From: Nocardioides anomalus
GTDB lineage: Bacteria; Actinomycetota; Actinomycetes; Propionibacteriales; Nocardioidaceae
Assembly (NCBI RefSeq): GCF_011046535.1
Contig: NZ_CP049257.1
Location: 248,001 to 312,000 of the forward strand
DNA length: 64,000 nt
Direction of reading: 5' to 3'
Both the position numbers and the translations under genes were made by a program. The notes under the pieces are model-generated. The model was not told the origin of the DNA and made no database searches. It saw nothing but the letters and a program-made list of their open reading frames with translations. Of the stretch, positions 1 to 8,090 are shown in pieces (the stretch's first letter is position 1; each line of letters begins with the position of its first letter).

Positions 1-155
1 ATCGCCCGGCCCATGGCCGCCCCGGGCTCCGGGTCGTCCGCGGCGGCCATCGCCCAGCCGCCGTGGCGGAAGCCGCCGCTGGGGTCCTCGTCGGTGCGCG
101 CCGGACCCTGGAGGACACCGTCCAGGCTGAGGTGCTCGACGACCAGGAGGCTCAC
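1..155 (-). CDS. RibD C-terminal/dihydrofolate reductase-like protein, N-terminal part only
   Basis: The gene runs off the left edge, leaving 51 codons from its 5' end. It starts with GTG at 155, overlapping the TGA stop of the upstream DUF885 gene as GTGA, so the two are probably translationally coupled. The readable N-terminus (SLLVVEHLSLDGVLQGPART, then a Gly/His/Trp-containing stretch) has the [EF]-x-S-LDG-V pattern typical of RibD C-terminal (DHFR-like) reductases. A full-length relative with the same opening lies at 45922-46485. The substrate cannot be told: most actinobacterial members of this family are uncharacterised NAD(P)H-dependent reductases. The family call rests on this short stretch. 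Confidence 0.7.
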   Translation of the reverse strand, partial: MSLLVVEHLSLDGVLQGPARTDEDPSGGFRHGGWAMAAADDPEPGAAMGRA

Positions 156-1822
156 AGCCGGGCCAGGGCCTCGCGCATCGGGTCCAGGCCGAGCGAGCCG
201 AGGTCCAGGGCCGCGCGGTGGAAGGCCTTGAGGTCGAAGTCGGCGCCCTGGCGCTGCCGGACCTCCTCGCGGGCCTGGAGCCAGATCCGCTCGCCCACCT
301 TGTACGACGGGGCCTGGGCCGGCCAGCCGAGGTAGCGGTTGACCTCGAAGACGATCATCGCGTCGTCCATCCGCGCGTGCTGGCGCATGAACTCGAGGCC
401 GAGCTCACCGGTCCAGCGCTCGCCGGGGTGGAAGCCGAACGGGTTGTCGCGCGGGATCTCCAGCTCCAGGTGCATGCCGATGTCGACGATGACGCGGGCT
501 GCGCGGAAGCCGTTGCCGTCGAGCATCCCGAGCTTGTCGCCCGGGTCCTCGAGGTAGCCGAGCTCGTCCATCAGCCGCTCGGCGTACAGCGCCCAGCCCT
601 CGCCGTGACCCGAGACCCAGCACATGCTGCGCTGCCAGCGGTTGAGCACGTCGCTGCGGTAGAGCGTCTGCGCGCACTGCAGGTGGTGCCCGGGCACGCC
701 CTCGTGGTGCACGGTCGTGACCTCGCGCCAGGGGTAGAAGGTCGTGATGCCCTCGGGCACCGACCACCACATGGCGCCCGGGCGCGAGAAGTCCTCCGAC
801 GGAGGGGTGTAGTAGATGCCGCCGTCCTGGGTCGGCGCGAGGCGGCACTCGATGCGGCGCACGGGCTCGGGGATGTCGAAGTGGGTGTCGGCCAGCTCGT
901 GGAGCACCTGGTCGGCGCGGTCCTGCATCCAGGCCCGGAACGCCTCCTTGCCCTCGATGGCGCGGGCCGGGTCGCTCTCCAGGTGGGCCTGGGCGTCGCG
1001 GATGCTCGCGCCCGGGCCGACCAGGTCGGCCGCGATCGCGAGCATCTCGGTCTCGATGCGGTGCAGCTCCTCCCAGCCCCAGGCGTAGGTCTCGTCGAGG
1101 TCGATCTCGGTGCCGAGGAAGTAGCGCGAGTCCCGCGCGTACTGCTCGCGTCCGACCGCCTCCTTGTCCCGGCCGCGCAGGGCCAGCTCGTCGGAGAGGT
1201 ACGCCGCGAGCTCGACGTACGCCGCGCGCGCGCCGTCGGCGCCGCGGTCCAGCTCGGCCTTGAGCGACGCCGGCACGTCCTCGGCCTGGCCGATCAGCTG
1301 GCCGAACACGTCGCCGCCCGGCGCGACCCAGCCGCGCATCAGCTTGGCCGCCTCGACCAGCTGGCGGCGCGGGCTGACGTGGCCGTGCGCGGCCTCGTGC
1401 TCCAGCGTCGCCCGGACGTCGGTGAGGGTGGCGGGCACCGCGGCGAGCCGGTCGCTGATCGCGCTCCAGTCCTCCTCGGTGCTGGTGGCCATCAGGTCGA
1501 AGACCTCGCGGACCGCGTGCGCGGCGGAGTCGATGACGCTGACCAGGGACTGGCCGCGGTGGGCGTCCATCTGGGCCAGGGTGGTGTCGGCCCGCTCCAG
1601 GAACGAGCTGCGGGCCACCTCCTCGCGGGGGTCGCTCGGGGTGGCCCGCTCCATGGCCGCCCGCGCGTCGCGGAGCAGCTGCTCGCGGTGGGCGTAGCCG
1701 TCGGGCGTGAAGTCGGTGAGCTCGTGCTCGTGGCCGGGGATCCCGGCGAAGGTCGCGGTGATCGGGTCGGCCGCGGCCAGGTCCTCGACGTAGCGCTCGG
1801 CGATGTCGTCTGCTTCTCGCAC
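152..1822 (-). CDS. DUF885 family protein, predicted zinc metallopeptidase
   Basis: A protein of about 556 residues, the usual length for DUF885, a family predicted to be metal-dependent peptidases. The key motif HHEGVPGHHLQ lies in the C-terminal half; it carries a HExxxGH-type pair of His plus Glu that fits a zinc site. No signal peptide or membrane segment is visible, so it is probably cytoplasmic. Two GTG codons sit in tandem at 1825 and 1822. I chose 1822 because a TAGGTT box (complement of 1829-1834) lies exactly six bases upstream, the leaderless pattern seen across the window. The next gene, a RibD-like reductase, overlaps its stop. The substrate is unknown and peptidase activity is inferred from family membership. 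Confidence 0.85.
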   Translation of the reverse strand: MREADDIAERYVEDLAAADPITATFAGIPGHEHELTDFTPDGYAHREQLLRDARAAMERATPSDPREEVARSSFLERADTTLAQMDAHRGQSLVSVIDSAAHAVREVFDLMATSTEEDWSAISDRLAAVPATLTDVRATLEHEAAHGHVSPRRQLVEAAKLMRGWVAPGGDVFGQLIGQAEDVPASLKAELDRGADGARAAYVELAAYLSDELALRGRDKEAVGREQYARDSRYFLGTEIDLDETYAWGWEELHRIETEMLAIAADLVGPGASIRDAQAHLESDPARAIEGKEAFRAWMQDRADQVLHELADTHFDIPEPVRRIECRLAPTQDGGIYYTPPSEDFSRPGAMWWSVPEGITTFYPWREVTTVHHEGVPGHHLQCAQTLYRSDVLNRWQRSMCWVSGHGEGWALYAERLMDELGYLEDPGDKLGMLDGNGFRAARVIVDIGMHLELEIPRDNPFGFHPGERWTGELGLEFMRQHARMDDAMIVFEVNRYLGWPAQAPSYKVGERIWLQAREEVRQRQGADFDLKAFHRAALDLGSLGLDPMREALARL

Positions 1823-1878
1823 CACTGGAACCTAATGGGCGCGACGCCCCTTCGGCCATCGGGAAGAATGGGTCGGTC

Positions 1879-4800
1879 ATGTCCACCGAGCAGCTCGCGA
1901 TCAGCTACCCCGCCGAGCTCCCGGTCAGCCAGCGCCGCGACGACATCGCCGCGGCCATCCGCGACCACCAGGTCGTCGTCGTCGCGGGCGAGACCGGCTC
2001 GGGCAAGACGACCCAGCTGCCCAAGATCTGCCTGGAGCTGGGTCGGGGGCGCCACGGGATGATCGGCCACACCCAGCCGCGCCGGATCGCCGCGCGGTCC
2101 GTGGCCGAGCGGATCGCCTCCGAGCTGGACACGGAGCTGGGCGACCTGGTCGGCTACCAGGTCCGCTTCACCGACCGGACCTCGAAGCGCTCGCGCGTGA
2201 AGCTGATGACCGATGGCATCCTGCTGGCTGAGCTGCAGCGCGACCGCGAGCTGAAGCGCTACGACACGATCATCATCGACGAGGCGCACGAGCGCTCGCT
2301 CAACATCGACTTCCTGCTCGGCTACCTCAAGCGGCTGCTGCCACGCCGGCCCGACCTCAAGCTGATCATCACCAGCGCGACCATCGACGTGGACCGGTTC
2401 GCCGCACACTTCGACGCGCCCGTGGTCGAGGTGAGCGGGCGGACGTACCCGGTCGAGGTCCGCTACCGCCCCCTCATGGAGCTGCCGGAGGACGACGACG
2501 AGGGCGAGCCGATCGTCCGCGACCAGACCGAGGCCGTCGTCGACGCCTGCCGTGAGCTGTTCGCCGAGGGGCCGGGCGACATCCTGGTCTTCCTGCCCGG
2601 TGAGCGCGAGATCCGCGACACCGCCGACGCGCTGAGCGAGCTCGCGGACGCGCGCACCGAGGTCGTGCCGCTCTACTCCCGACTGTCCGCGGCCGAGCAG
2701 CACCGCGTCTTCGCGGCGCACACCGGACGCCGGATCGTGCTGGCGACCAACGTGGCCGAGACCTCGCTGACCGTGCCCGGCATCCGGTACGTCGTGGACA
2801 CCGGCGTCGCGCGCATCTCGCGCTACTCGGTGCGCACCAAGGTGCAGCGGCTCCCGGTCGAGGCGATCAGCCAGGCCTCGGCCAACCAGCGCTCGGGCCG
2901 CTGCGGCCGGCTCGGGCCGGGGGTGGCGATCCGGCTGTACTCCGAGGAGGACTTCGAGGGGCGACCGGCGTTCACCGACCCCGAGATCCTGCGCACCAAC
3001 CTGGCCAGCGTCATCCTGCAGATGACCTCGCTGGGGCTCGGCGACATCGCGCGGTTCCCGTTCGTCGAGCCGCCGGACCGGCGCAACGTCACCGCCGGCG
3101 TGCAGCTGCTGGAGGAGCTGGGGGCGTTCAACTCTTCCGGAAGGCTGTCGCGGCTGGGGCGGCGGCTCGCCCGGCTGCCCATCGACCCGCGGCTCGCGCG
3201 GATGGTGCTGGAGGCCGAGCGCCGCGGCTGCCTGCGCGAGGTCATCGTCATCGCTGCGGCGCTGTCGTTGCAGGACCCGCGCGAGCGGCCGGCCGAGCTC
3301 CAGGCCCAGGCCGACCAGCAGCACGCCCGCTTCAAGGCCGAGGGCTCGGACTTCCTCACCTGGCTCAACCTGTGGCGCTACGTCAAGGAGCAGCAGCGCG
3401 AGCTGTCGTCGTCGGCGTTCCGGCGGATGTGCAAGCGCGAGTTCCTCAACTACCTGCGGGTGCGCGAGTGGCAGGACTTCGAGTCCCAGCTGCGCCAGGT
3501 CTGCAAGGAGATGGACATCGAGCTGGGGCACCCGGCGGACACCCCCGACGCCGACGGCATTCACCAGTCGCTGCTGGCCGGGCTGCTCTCCCAGATCGGG
3601 CTGCTCGAGGAGCGCGACCGCAAGGAGCGCGGACCGCGGGAGTACCTCGGCGCCCGTGGCGCGCGGTTCGCGGTCTTCCCCGGCAGCGGGCTCTACCGGA
3701 AGAACCCGCCGTTCCTCATGGCCGGCGAGCTCGTCGAGACCTCGCGGCTCTGGGCGCGGCAGAACGCCGCCATCAAGCCGGAGTGGGCCGAGGACCTCGG
3801 GCGGCACCTGGTGAAGCGGACCTGGTCGGAGCCGCACTGGTCCAAGAAGCGCGCGGCCGTGATGGCCTACGAGCGGGTCACGCTGTACGGCGTGCCGCTG
3901 GTGGCCGACCGGCTCACGACGTACGCCAGGGTCGACCCGGTCGTCTCGCGCGAGCTGTTCCTGCGCCACGCGCTGGTCCAGGGCGAGTGGCACTCGCGGC
4001 ACCGGTTCCTGGAGACCAACCGGCGCCTGCTGGAGGAGGCCGAGGAGCTCGAGCACCGCGCGCGGCGCCGCGACATCGTGGTCGACGAGGAGACGCTGTT
4101 CGACTTCTACGACGCGCGGGTGCCGGCCGACGTGGTCTCCGGCGCGCACTTCGACCAGTGGTGGAAGGGCGCACGGCGCAGCGCGCCGGACCTGCTGACC
4201 TTCGACCCGGCCATGCTCACCCGCTCCTCGGCGGACGCGGTCACCGAGGCGGACTACCCCGAGCAGTGGGACAGCGGCGAGGAGGGGCTGACCTTCTCGA
4301 TCAGCTACCACTTCGAGCCGGGCGCGGCCGAGGACGGCCTGACCATCGACGTGCCCGTGGACACCCTCAACCGGGTCGAGGCCGACGACTTCTCCTGGAA
4401 CGTGCCCGGCCTCCGCGAGGAGCTGGTCACCGCGCTCATCCGGTCGCTGCCCAAGCACCTGCGCGTCTCGTTCGTGCCGGCGCCCAACAAGGCGCGGGAG
4501 TTCCTGGCCGCCGTGCCGCCGGGCGAGGAACCGCTGCTCGACGCGCTCGAGCGGTGGATGCGCTCGACCACCGGTGTCGTCGTGCCGCGTGAGGCGTGGG
4601 ACTGGTCCAAGGTGCCCGCCCACCTGCAGCCGACCTACCGCGTGGTCGCCGACGACGGCGCGGAGCAGGCGCGCGGCAAGGACCTCGAGGCGCTCAAGGC
4701 GCCGCTGCGCCCGCAGTTCGAGTCTGCCCTCTCCTCGGCCGCCTCGGAGTCCGGGCTCGCGCGCACCGGCGAGACCCGGTGGGTCTTCGGCGACATCCCC

Positions 4801-5637
4801 GAGTCCGAGACGCTGACCCGGGCCGGGCACCGGGTGACGGTCTTCCCCGCGCTGGTCGACGAGGGCGCGTCGGTGGGGCTCGCGGTCTACGGGACCACCG
4901 ACGAGGCCGAGGCGCGGCACCGCCTCGGCGTACGACGCCTGGTGCTGCTCTCGGTGCCCCTGCCCTCGGACTCCGAGCTCCAGGAGCCGCTGGCCCTGAA
5001 CGACCGGCTGGGGCTCGTCGGCTCGCCGTACGCCTCGGTGCCGGAGCTGCTGGTGGACAGCCGGGCCGCGGTGGTCGGTGGCCTCGTCGACGCTGGTGGA
5101 CAGGTCCGGTCCGAGCCTGACTTCGACGCCCTGGTGGCGCGGGCGCGCGCCGCCGCCCCGGGGATGCTCCACGACTTCCTCGCCGACGTGCTGCGGGTGC
5201 TCGACGGGTGGCGGACCGTCGACAAGCTGCTGAGCGGGCGCGCCGAGATGGCGATGCTCCCTGCGCTCTCGGACCTGAAGGCGCAGCTCGTGCGCCTGGT
5301 GCACCCGGGGTTCCTCTCCGAGGCCGGTCCCGGGCAGCTGCGCCGCTACCCGACCTACCTCCGGGCGATGACCCTGCGCCGGGAGGCGCTCGACCAGGGT
5401 GGCGCGGCGGTCAACCGCGACCGCCAGCTGATGGACCGGATCACCGGCCTGCAGGACGCCTACCTGCACCAGCTCGCCGCCCTGCCCGACGGCCGCCCAC
5501 CCGGTGAGCGGCTGCGCCGGGCCCGCTGGATGCTCGAGGAGCTGCGGGTCTCACTGTGGGCCCAGCAGCTCGGCACCGCCCACCCGGTCAGCGAGGAGCG
5601 GGTCCGCAAGGCACTGTCCGCGGCGGCGGGCACGTGA
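1879..5637 (+). CDS. hrpA: ATP-dependent RNA helicase HrpA
   Basis: A 1252-residue DEAH-box helicase. Walker A GETGSGKTTQ lies near residue 38, followed by the DEAH box, the SAT motif (ITSATID) and the motif VI region QRSGRCGR. The long C-terminal part corresponds to the OB-fold and DUF3418 regions of bacterial HrpA, and the length is close to the family norm of about 1300. In other bacteria HrpA remodels RNA and resolves stalled ribosomes; the same role is inferred here. It starts with ATG at 1879, divergent from the DUF885 gene, and its TGA overlaps the GTG of the next gene, so the two are probably co-translated. Everything needed for activity appears intact. Confidence 0.95.
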   Translation: MSTEQLAISYPAELPVSQRRDDIAAAIRDHQVVVVAGETGSGKTTQLPKICLELGRGRHGMIGHTQPRRIAARSVAERIASELDTELGDLVGYQVRFTDRTSKRSRVKLMTDGILLAELQRDRELKRYDTIIIDEAHERSLNIDFLLGYLKRLLPRRPDLKLIITSATIDVDRFAAHFDAPVVEVSGRTYPVEVRYRPLMELPEDDDEGEPIVRDQTEAVVDACRELFAEGPGDILVFLPGEREIRDTADALSELADARTEVVPLYSRLSAAEQHRVFAAHTGRRIVLATNVAETSLTVPGIRYVVDTGVARISRYSVRTKVQRLPVEAISQASANQRSGRCGRLGPGVAIRLYSEEDFEGRPAFTDPEILRTNLASVILQMTSLGLGDIARFPFVEPPDRRNVTAGVQLLEELGAFNSSGRLSRLGRRLARLPIDPRLARMVLEAERRGCLREVIVIAAALSLQDPRERPAELQAQADQQHARFKAEGSDFLTWLNLWRYVKEQQRELSSSAFRRMCKREFLNYLRVREWQDFESQLRQVCKEMDIELGHPADTPDADGIHQSLLAGLLSQIGLLEERDRKERGPREYLGARGARFAVFPGSGLYRKNPPFLMAGELVETSRLWARQNAAIKPEWAEDLGRHLVKRTWSEPHWSKKRAAVMAYERVTLYGVPLVADRLTTYARVDPVVSRELFLRHALVQGEWHSRHRFLETNRRLLEEAEELEHRARRRDIVVDEETLFDFYDARVPADVVSGAHFDQWWKGARRSAPDLLTFDPAMLTRSSADAVTEADYPEQWDSGEEGLTFSISYHFEPGAAEDGLTIDVPVDTLNRVEADDFSWNVPGLREELVTALIRSLPKHLRVSFVPAPNKAREFLAAVPPGEEPLLDALERWMRSTTGVVVPREAWDWSKVPAHLQPTYRVVADDGAEQARGKDLEALKAPLRPQFESALSSAASESGLARTGETRWVFGDIPESETLTRAGHRVTVFPALVDEGASVGLAVYGTTDEAEARHRLGVRRLVLLSVPLPSDSELQEPLALNDRLGLVGSPYASVPELLVDSRAAVVGGLVDAGGQVRSEPDFDALVARARAAAPGMLHDFLADVLRVLDGWRTVDKLLSGRAEMAMLPALSDLKAQLVRLVHPGFLSEAGPGQLRRYPTYLRAMTLRREALDQGGAAVNRDRQLMDRITGLQDAYLHQLAALPDGRPPGERLRRARWMLEELRVSLWAQQLGTAHPVSEERVRKALSAAAGT

Positions 5638-6770
5638 CCGCGGTCGGCTTCGCCGCGGCGAACGCCCGCCGGCTGGCCCGGCACGGGCTCACCGCGCCGC
5701 TCGGCTCGCTGGCCGCGGCGGCGGCGGCAGTGGCCGGCGTGCACGCGCAGATCATGTCGGCGGCCGAGGTCTCCCTCGGGCTGCGGGTGTCCGGGGTGAC
5801 CCGGTCCGACGTGGCCGCGGCGCTGTGGGAGGAGCGGAGCCTGGTCAAGACCTTCGGGCCGCGGGGGACCGTCCACCTGCTCGCCGCCGAGGACCTGGCC
5901 TGGTGGCTGCCGGCGCTGGCGGCGGTGCCCCCGGCGGGCGGGCACCCGGACGGCGTACGCCTGACGCCGGAGGAGACCGACGCGGTGGTCGCGGCGCTGG
6001 ACGCGACGCTGCGCGAGGGCGACCGGACCACCGAGGAGCTCGACGCGCACGTGGGTGAGGCGTGCGGGGCGTGGGCGGCCGAGGAGTCGATGGCGGCGTT
6101 CGGCGGCTTCTGGCCGCGGTGGCGCCAGGCGCTCGGTGTGGCGGCCTCGCGCGGCGTGCTGTGCAGCGGCCCGAACCGCGGGCGCCGAGTCACCTACGCG
6201 AGCCCGTCGCGGTGGGTGGGCGAGCTCGCGCCGGTGCCTGCGGACGAGGCGGAGCTGCGGCTGCTGCGCGCCTACCTCACGGCGTACGGCCCGGCGACGC
6301 CCGACCACCTGGCGCGCTGGCTGGCCACCACGCCGGCGTGGACGCGGGCGCTGTTCGCGCGCGCCGAGCTCGACGAGGTCGCGCTCGAGGGCGAGCCGGC
6401 GTGGGTGTGGCGCGGCGACGACGGGTTCGACGCACCGGAGCCGCCGGGAGTGCTCCTGCTGCCGTACTTCGACGCCTTCCAGGTCGGCTCCCGGCCGCGC
6501 GGCCTGCTGTTCCCGGGGCGAGCGGCCGAGCGGGCCCTGGCCGGGTCGCAGGCCGGCAACTTCCCCGTGCTGCTGCTCGACGGCGTGGTCGGCGGCGTGT
6601 GGCACCAGAAGCGGTCCGGGCGCCGCGTCACGATCACCGTCGAGCCCCTCGGCCGGCTGTCCGCCGCCCAGCGACGGGCGCTGGACGACGAGGTGAAGCG
6701 CGTCGGCACGGTCGTCGAGGCCCGGCCCGAGCTGGTGGTCGGCCCGGTGACGGTCGGCGCCCACGCCTGA
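5634..6770 (+). CDS. Winged-helix DNA-binding domain protein (HTH_42/YcaQ-AlkZ-like)
   Basis: A 378-residue protein matching the winged-helix family that includes YcaQ and AlkZ. Some characterised members are DNA glycosylases that unhook crosslinks; many actinobacterial members are only annotated as winged-helix proteins. The N-terminus (ARRLARHGLTAP) and the central segment VKTFGPRGTVHLL are typical. I did not identify the paired-Gln catalytic motif of the AlkZ group, so glycosylase activity is not claimed. The GTG start at 5634 overlaps the hrpA stop as GTGA, which fixes the start better than the in-frame codons further upstream and implies coupling to hrpA. Confidence 0.85.
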   Translation: MTAVGFAAANARRLARHGLTAPLGSLAAAAAAVAGVHAQIMSAAEVSLGLRVSGVTRSDVAAALWEERSLVKTFGPRGTVHLLAAEDLAWWLPALAAVPPAGGHPDGVRLTPEETDAVVAALDATLREGDRTTEELDAHVGEACGAWAAEESMAAFGGFWPRWRQALGVAASRGVLCSGPNRGRRVTYASPSRWVGELAPVPADEAELRLLRAYLTAYGPATPDHLARWLATTPAWTRALFARAELDEVALEGEPAWVWRGDDGFDAPEPPGVLLLPYFDAFQVGSRPRGLLFPGRAAERALAGSQAGNFPVLLLDGVVGGVWHQKRSGRRVTITVEPLGRLSAAQRRALDDEVKRVGTVVEARPELVVGPVTVGAHA

Positions 6771-6788
6771 GGGCTGCCGGGCCGCGCG

Positions 6789-6794
6789 TAGCGT
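6789..6794 (+). promoter_or_regulatory. -10 element for a leaderless transcript
   Basis: TAGCGT sits exactly six bases before the GTG at 6801. Transcription would then begin at or next to the start codon. No Shine-Dalgarno sequence is present, which supports a leaderless message and fixes the start of the following gene. Confidence 0.5.
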
Positions 6795-6800
6795 GGCCGG

Positions 6801-7397
6801 GTGGCCGAGCGACAGCACCACCGCCCGATGCGTCCCGGCGGGGAGTTCTTCGCCGCCATCCTCGGCGGCGAGGACCCGTCCCGCATCCGCGAGGCGGGCG
6901 ACCTGGCCGCGAACCTGCTGGTCCGCGGCGCCCGCGGCTCCGACGACCCGGCCGTGAGCGAGCGGGTGCTGCACCTGGCCGACACCGAGGGCATCGAGAC
7001 CATCGCCGAGGTCTGGGCCGGCGCGCCGGCCGACACCCTGGCCGGGTGTCTGTGGCGGCTGTTCCTGCTCCGCTCGTGGGTGTACGCCGACCCGGCGGGC
7101 GTCGCCCGCCAGTTCGACGCGGGCACCCGCACCGCCCAGGTCGCCCGCGTCGTCGCCGGTGTGGCGGACCCGCCCGGCCCCGACGAGCTGCGCGCCATGG
7201 TCGACGAGGTGCTGCGCGGCATCGCCGGCAGCGACTTCGCCGACGTGCTGTTCCGTGCTGCCGCCTTCGCCCGCGTCGTCGCCACCGGCCGCGCCGCCCT
7301 CGACGAGGCCTCCGAGGAGGACGTCCAGCGCATGCTCCTGCTGGCCGAGCAGCTCGAGGCCGCCGGCCACACCGAGCTCGCCCACGGCCTGGCCTGA
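6801..7397 (+). CDS. Conserved actinobacterial protein of unknown function
   Basis: A 198-residue acidic, Ala-rich, mostly helical protein. It has no signal peptide, no membrane segment and no catalytic motif I recognise. The N-terminus is a short basic stretch (RQHHRPMRPGG), then the sequence reads as a string of helices, which suggests an all-alpha fold or an adaptor. The GTG start is set by the TAGCGT box six bases upstream. It follows the hrpA-winged helix pair after 30 bp and probably has its own promoter. The family looks familiar from Nocardioides-type genomes as a hypothetical protein, but I assign no function. Confidence 0.7.
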   Translation: MAERQHHRPMRPGGEFFAAILGGEDPSRIREAGDLAANLLVRGARGSDDPAVSERVLHLADTEGIETIAEVWAGAPADTLAGCLWRLFLLRSWVYADPAGVARQFDAGTRTAQVARVVAGVADPPGPDELRAMVDEVLRGIAGSDFADVLFRAAAFARVVATGRAALDEASEEDVQRMLLLAEQLEAAGHTELAHGLA

Positions 7398-7444
7398 ACG
7401 GACTCGATCGCCGCATCGCGGAATGCGGAGTGGGCGTCTCTCGT

Positions 7445-7450
7445 TACAAT
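7445..7450 (+). promoter_or_regulatory. Strong -10 element (TACAAT) ahead of the structured RNA candidate
   Basis: TACAAT is close to the consensus TATAAT and stands out in this very GC-rich sequence. Transcription expected 6-7 bases downstream would start at about 7455-7457, exactly the first base of the 15-bp stem at 7455. No convincing -35 box was found. No sizeable open frame follows it. Confidence 0.5.
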
Positions 7451-7454
7451 GGTC

Positions 7455-7543
7455 GTGCGTGCCGGGCCGCGGCAGCCCCGGGTCCCAAAATCAGCCGCTT
7501 CGAGCGGCCACGCGCCGTGAGGCGCTCCCGGTCCGGCACGCAC
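7455..7543 (+). ncRNA. Candidate structured small RNA (about 90 nt)
   Basis: Bases 7455-7469 pair with 7529-7543 over 15 bp with a single G-U. The enclosed region holds two perfect hairpins: GCCGC-TTCGA-GCGGC (7494-7508) and GCGCC-GTGA-GGCGC (7512-7525), the second closed by a GNRA tetraloop. Together they make a closed multibranch fold that begins where the TACAAT box predicts transcription to start. It lies in a 227-bp gap between two genes. It does not match tRNA, tmRNA, SRP RNA, RNase P RNA or the 6C motif as I know them. No U-tract terminator follows. It could also be a long 5' element of the PemK/MazF-like gene, but that gene has its own -10 box at 7613. Confidence 0.45.
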
Positions 7544-7612
7544 CTCTCCCGGCCCAGCACAGCTGCGTCATCCAGGCAGCGCAGCCGCGCCCGCGGGTCG
7601 CCGACCACCGGC

Positions 7613-7618
7613 TAGGTT
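7613..7618 (+). promoter_or_regulatory. -10 element for leaderless PemK/MazF-like gene
   Basis: TAGGTT is followed after exactly six bases by the GTG at 7625, with no ribosome binding site. This indicates separate transcription of the toxin-like gene, independent of the RNA candidate upstream. Confidence 0.5.
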
Positions 7619-7624
7619 GCCGAG

Positions 7625-8017
7625 GTGACGTCGTACGCACCCGAGCAGGACGGCGAGCCGGACCCGGGCGAGGTCGTGTGGGGCTGGGTGCCCTACGAGG
7701 AGGACCCGAGCCAGGGCAAGGACCGCCCGGTGCTGCTGATCGGCACTCGCGAGGTCGACGGCGAGGAGTACTACGCCGGGCTGATGCTCACCAGCAAGGA
7801 CCATGACCGCGACGCCGAGGACGAGGCGCGCTACGGGCGCTACTGGATGGACGTCGGCAGCGGGTCGTGGGACAGCGAGCGGCGCCCGAGCGAGGTGCGG
7901 CTGGACCGGTTGATCGTGCTGGCGCGCGACGCCATCCGCCGCGAGGGCGCGGCGCTGCCGCGGGAGGTCTTCGACGCGGTGCTGGTCGAGGCGCGGCGCC
8001 ACCACGCGATCGGCTAG
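7625..8017 (+). CDS. PemK/MazF-like protein, orphan
   Basis: A 130-residue protein resembling the PemK/MazF toxin fold. It has PDPGEVVWGWVPYEE at the N-terminus and GKDRPVLLIG after the first strands, matching the family's first two conserved blocks (G-x-V-W and K-x-R-P-V-L-V). MazF toxins are endoribonucleases, but this subfamily is common in actinobacterial chromosomes without a partner. No antitoxin-sized gene precedes it, and the only thing upstream is the structured RNA candidate. The C-terminus carries a basic helix (EARRHHAIG). Whether it is a toxin, a housekeeping RNase or a non-catalytic relative cannot be decided from sequence. Confidence 0.7.
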   Translation: MTSYAPEQDGEPDPGEVVWGWVPYEEDPSQGKDRPVLLIGTREVDGEEYYAGLMLTSKDHDRDAEDEARYGRYWMDVGSGSWDSERRPSEVRLDRLIVLARDAIRREGAALPREVFDAVLVEARRHHAIG

Positions 8018-8090
8018 GGCGCGCGTACGAGGCGTGCGCGGGTTGTCGGTGACCGGTCGGTAGGGTGACCGGGCCGGAAGGAGGGCCAGG

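Noticed and set aside
218..2062. Long plus-strand frame across the DUF885 gene
   Set aside because: It is the mirror of a gene with a family motif (HEGVPGHH). The translation is repetitive and has no recognisable fold.
1492..5469. A 1325-codon open frame antisense to hrpA
   Set aside because: High GC removes stop codons from the complementary frame. The translation is low complexity with no domain, while hrpA on the other strand has every helicase motif.
7455..7543. Reading the structured RNA as a tRNA, selC or 6C RNA
   Set aside because: There is no T-arm TTCGANTC, no anticodon arm and no CCA end. The loops lack the C-tracts that define 6C RNA.
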